Origin: RGIG8050 sp045588915
Lineage (GTDB): Bacteria; Bacillota; Clostridia; Christensenellales; UBA1242
DNA: 64,000 nt
Assembly: GCA_045588915.1 (NCBI GenBank)
Contig: JAZNFA010000009.1
Coordinates: 1 to 64,000, forward strand
Reading direction: 5' to 3'
Numbering within the stretch: position 1 is the stretch's first letter; the number at the start of each line of letters is the position of its first letter. Shown here piece by piece: positions 61,838 to 64,000 of this stretch. The translations under genes were made by a program, and so were the position numbers. The notes under the pieces are model-generated. The model saw only the letters and a program-made list of their open reading frames with translations. It ran no database searches and had not been told where the DNA came from.

Positions 61838-63862
61838 GTGCTTTTTACTATTGTTGGAATTGTTTGGTTGGTTACTGTGGTTGTTTATTGGTGTTTACAC
61901 CGTAATTGCTATTGGTTAGTTGCAACAAAGACAGATGGAAAAATCAAAGCGCAAATTATACACTTGCCATTAAAACACATTAAGTATCAGCAATTGCGAC
62001 GCGAAATTAAAATTTTTAATAAGATGAATTTAGTAATGGAGTCAGTTGATGGTGTCGCTGTGATATACCGAGAACAAATGAAATTTTTATTGCGTAACCC
62101 AAGTTATCGACCAGAAGGCAATCCGTATCAAAAATTGTTATATGGTTATGCTTGTGATGTTTTATCTCAAAAATTAAATGATGAAATTGTACAACAACAA
62201 CTTCGGCGTAACCTAATGTTTTTATTTGCACCACAGCGTAAAATTGTGAAACGAATAAAACCAAAATGGTCACAGGAGAAGTATGTTTTTTATCCGTTGC
62301 CAATTTATAAGGTTTTTTGTGATTGTTATTGTAATCCGTTAGAACCAGGGATTCAAACGGAAAGGCCGTGGCAGGTTGTTGCTCATGGTAGTTATCTTAA
62401 ATATTACAATCAAGATTTAGTAATCAAACGATATGCTCACGCCTATACGCTTTTTGCTAAGGAATTGCAAACGATAACTTTGAAAGTTGCATTAGATAAA
62501 AACGATTTTAATTGTTCTGTTAGTCGTGGTGTTGTTACTTGCAAGCATTTGGTGACTGGAGAAGTCCATACTTATGCAATTCGGGGTGATAAGGTGCGTT
62601 TGGCGACAAGTGTTTGTGCAAAGGTTGACGCTTTAGAAATCTATATTACTTGGCAGGGAAGTGCAAAAATTTGTTTGGATGGTTGTGAACCCAAAAAATT
62701 GATGAATGAGCAAATACAAGTAAATAAACGTTTAGAACAAATGTTGACAGACGCTTATCAATCTAAGTATGTACAGGGGGAGCGTCTACGTGCACGTTAT
62801 TTGGCTGCTCAGAAAATTGTGCCATCATTGGGTGGATTTACGAAAGTTATTGCTTTACATACGCTCGATGATTTTTGGAAAGTGTGGAATGATTTAGCTG
62901 ACTATCGTCGATTAGCTTGTTTAGTGAAAGGTTTTAATTTGGTGTTTTTGTATTCCAGTGCTTTGCCAGAATTTGAAGAAACAATCTTATCGATGTTTAA
63001 TGCTGAACAGATTACAGCGTGTCATAATGATTGCTTATGGCTTTATTTTGTTGACCGAACAGTGATTGAACCTGACGCGTTATATTTTTTCACTAAATTA
63101 ACAAAGCCTGCACATTACGTTCCGGTTGAATCGATACCAATGGGTTTACGAATGAATAAATGTTGGCCGTATGTTAAAACATTAACGGTAACAAATACTT
63201 TGCCACAAAAGATGACACGTAACTTGATTGTGCCGTTGGTTTTTCGCAACCCATCTGTCGTGAGTGCTAATGGCTCAGTTCTGACAGTCGTTGGTTTAGA
63301 TTCTGGTCATGTTAGTAATTATGTTTTACCAGTGCCAGTCCACTTGACGGGGGAATGGTTAACTACACATATTAACATTCCTTTAAAAGTTAAATTAGCC
63401 GGTTATGAAACTCGGCAATTTACGATTACACGTCGTGAGTGTAATGCGAAAAAGCATTTGACGAAAAAGGAATTAGCTTTGTCATTGAGTGAAATTCAAG
63501 TGTGTAGTGATGATAAAAGAATCAATGAACTCTTTAAAAAAACTGTTGTGGAAAGTGAAGATGCTAATGTTTTAGCGGCTGTAAAAGTTGCTTATCAAAA
63601 TCAAGACAAAAAATTGCTTTTAGCAGCTTTAAGTGAACGTCATCAAATTACGACGGATGTTTGGCAGTATCTTTTGACTCAGTTTATTGGAATTCGGGTA
63701 CGTGCTGAGCAAATTTATTTATCGCCGTGTGTGAATGTGATGGGTGAATTTGTTGTGAGTTTTAAATGTAAAGGGCAAAAATATGCTTTCAGCACGAAAA
63801 AAAATTTGTCACAGAACGTGAAATTTGCTAATATAAGTTATTATGGAAATTCAAAAAGATAA
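61838..63862 (+). CDS. Large membrane-anchored protein with GH94-like C-terminal end
   Basis: 674 residues, GTG start with AATAAT six bases before. One N-terminal helix (IVGIVWLVTVVVYWCLH) anchors a long soluble part with many cysteines. The last 45 residues (FIGIRVRAEQIYLSPCVNVM, then GEFVVSFKCKGQKYAF) recall the C-terminal beta domain of GH94 glycoside phosphorylases. The catalytic barrel of that family is not evident, since the total length is too short and I see no catalytic Asp motif. Function unknown. The rubrerythrin start lies inside its last codons. Confidence 0.5.
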   Translation: MLFTIVGIVWLVTVVVYWCLHRNCYWLVATKTDGKIKAQIIHLPLKHIKYQQLRREIKIFNKMNLVMESVDGVAVIYREQMKFLLRNPSYRPEGNPYQKLLYGYACDVLSQKLNDEIVQQQLRRNLMFLFAPQRKIVKRIKPKWSQEKYVFYPLPIYKVFCDCYCNPLEPGIQTERPWQVVAHGSYLKYYNQDLVIKRYAHAYTLFAKELQTITLKVALDKNDFNCSVSRGVVTCKHLVTGEVHTYAIRGDKVRLATSVCAKVDALEIYITWQGSAKICLDGCEPKKLMNEQIQVNKRLEQMLTDAYQSKYVQGERLRARYLAAQKIVPSLGGFTKVIALHTLDDFWKVWNDLADYRRLACLVKGFNLVFLYSSALPEFEETILSMFNAEQITACHNDCLWLYFVDRTVIEPDALYFFTKLTKPAHYVPVESIPMGLRMNKCWPYVKTLTVTNTLPQKMTRNLIVPLVFRNPSVVSANGSVLTVVGLDSGHVSNYVLPVPVHLTGEWLTTHINIPLKVKLAGYETRQFTITRRECNAKKHLTKKELALSLSEIQVCSDDKRINELFKKTVVESEDANVLAAVKVAYQNQDKKLLLAALSERHQITTDVWQYLLTQFIGIRVRAEQIYLSPCVNVMGEFVVSFKCKGQKYAFSTKKNLSQNVKFANISYYGNSKR

Positions 63863-64000
63863 AAAATTAACAGGAACAAAAACAGAAAAAAACTTGGAAA
63901 CAGCCTTTGCCGGAGAAAGTGGTGCACGTAATAAATATACGTTCTTTGCATCAAAAGCAAAAAAAGAAGGTTATCCAACCATTGCTAAAGTTTTTGAAGA
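63843..64000 (+). CDS. Rubrerythrin, N-terminal part
   Basis: The first 52 residues before the window ends. KLTGTKTEKNLETAFAGESG and ARNKYTFFASKAKKEGYPTI contain the first di-iron Glu in the ExxAR-like helix (GESGARNKY) typical of rubrerythrins, peroxide-reducing proteins of anaerobes. TAATAT lies five bases before ATG, inside the previous gene, so a leaderless mRNA is likely. Confidence 0.85.
   Translation, partial: MEIQKDKKLTGTKTEKNLETAFAGESGARNKYTFFASKAKKEGYPTIAKVFE

Overview
The window is AT-rich bacterial DNA from a spore-forming member of the Bacillota, most likely an uncultured Clostridia-type lineage. The evidence is a complete spoIIIAA-AH operon, yunB, yabP, a pdaA-type deacetylase and a SpoVB-like flippase, a large Alu-domain SRP RNA, pyruvate formate-lyase with its activase, a rubrerythrin, and lysine/peptidoglycan genes of the DapL route. 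The 16S rRNA gene is divergent enough that I do not name a genus.

Layout. 1-5.1 kb: the 3' end of an MgtC-like gene, tRNA-Gly, tRNA-Thr, yunB, a Cys/Tyr-rich peptide, a TetR/membrane-protein set (the membrane gene is frameshifted at an A8 run) and a RelA/SpoT-like gene. 5.2-19.9 kb: dinB, tRNA-Cys, folD, a cysteine desulfurase, a LOG-family enzyme, cysS, yabP, acpP, hisS, metG, several unrecognised membrane proteins and an SDR enzyme. 20.0-21.8 kb: a 16S rRNA gene with its own promoter, processing stem and terminator, and no 23S, 5S or tRNA behind it. 21.9-24.4 kb: two paralogous hypothetical genes, a DUF3781 gene and a Rho-like protein that has lost its ATP-binding loop. 24.5-38.1 kb: tuf, plsX, queH, a pseudouridine synthase, dnaE, typA, spoVB-like, an HU-like gene, SRP RNA (minus strand) and dnaB. 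38.1-43.8 kb: a 14-residue cysteine microprotein, rluA-type, dapF, dapL, tRNA-Arg and a PD-(D/E)XK nuclease-like gene. 43.8-49.9 kb: pflA-pflB, ASCH, an unusual radical SAM protein and pdaA. 50.0-53.2 kb: accessory DNA built around two tRNA-Val genes, then tandem DUF600-like modules. 53.2-56.5 kb: a minus-strand operon of alcohol dehydrogenase, aldehyde dehydrogenase and YhhN. 56.6-64.0 kb: yigZ, the spoIIIA operon, a large unknown membrane-anchored protein and the start of a rubrerythrin.

A theme runs through the window. A good -10 box very often lies 5-7 bases upstream of the start codon with no Shine-Dalgarno sequence, so many mRNAs are predicted to be leaderless. Genes inside operons, and some others (tuf, adh, yhhN, the microprotein), keep ordinary ribosome-binding sites. 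I used this pattern to move several starts (cysS, dnaE, dnaB, typA, yunB, dinB, yigZ).

Most notable observations: the Rho-like pseudo-ATPase at 23.5-24.4 kb; a Watson-Crick C1406-G1495 pair replacing the usual U-U pair in the 16S decoding site; the solitary 16S unit; divergent promoters that share or fuse their -35 boxes; the cysteine microprotein; and an 18-bp copy of tRNA-Val sequence exactly 1200 bp from the gene, bounding a small island.
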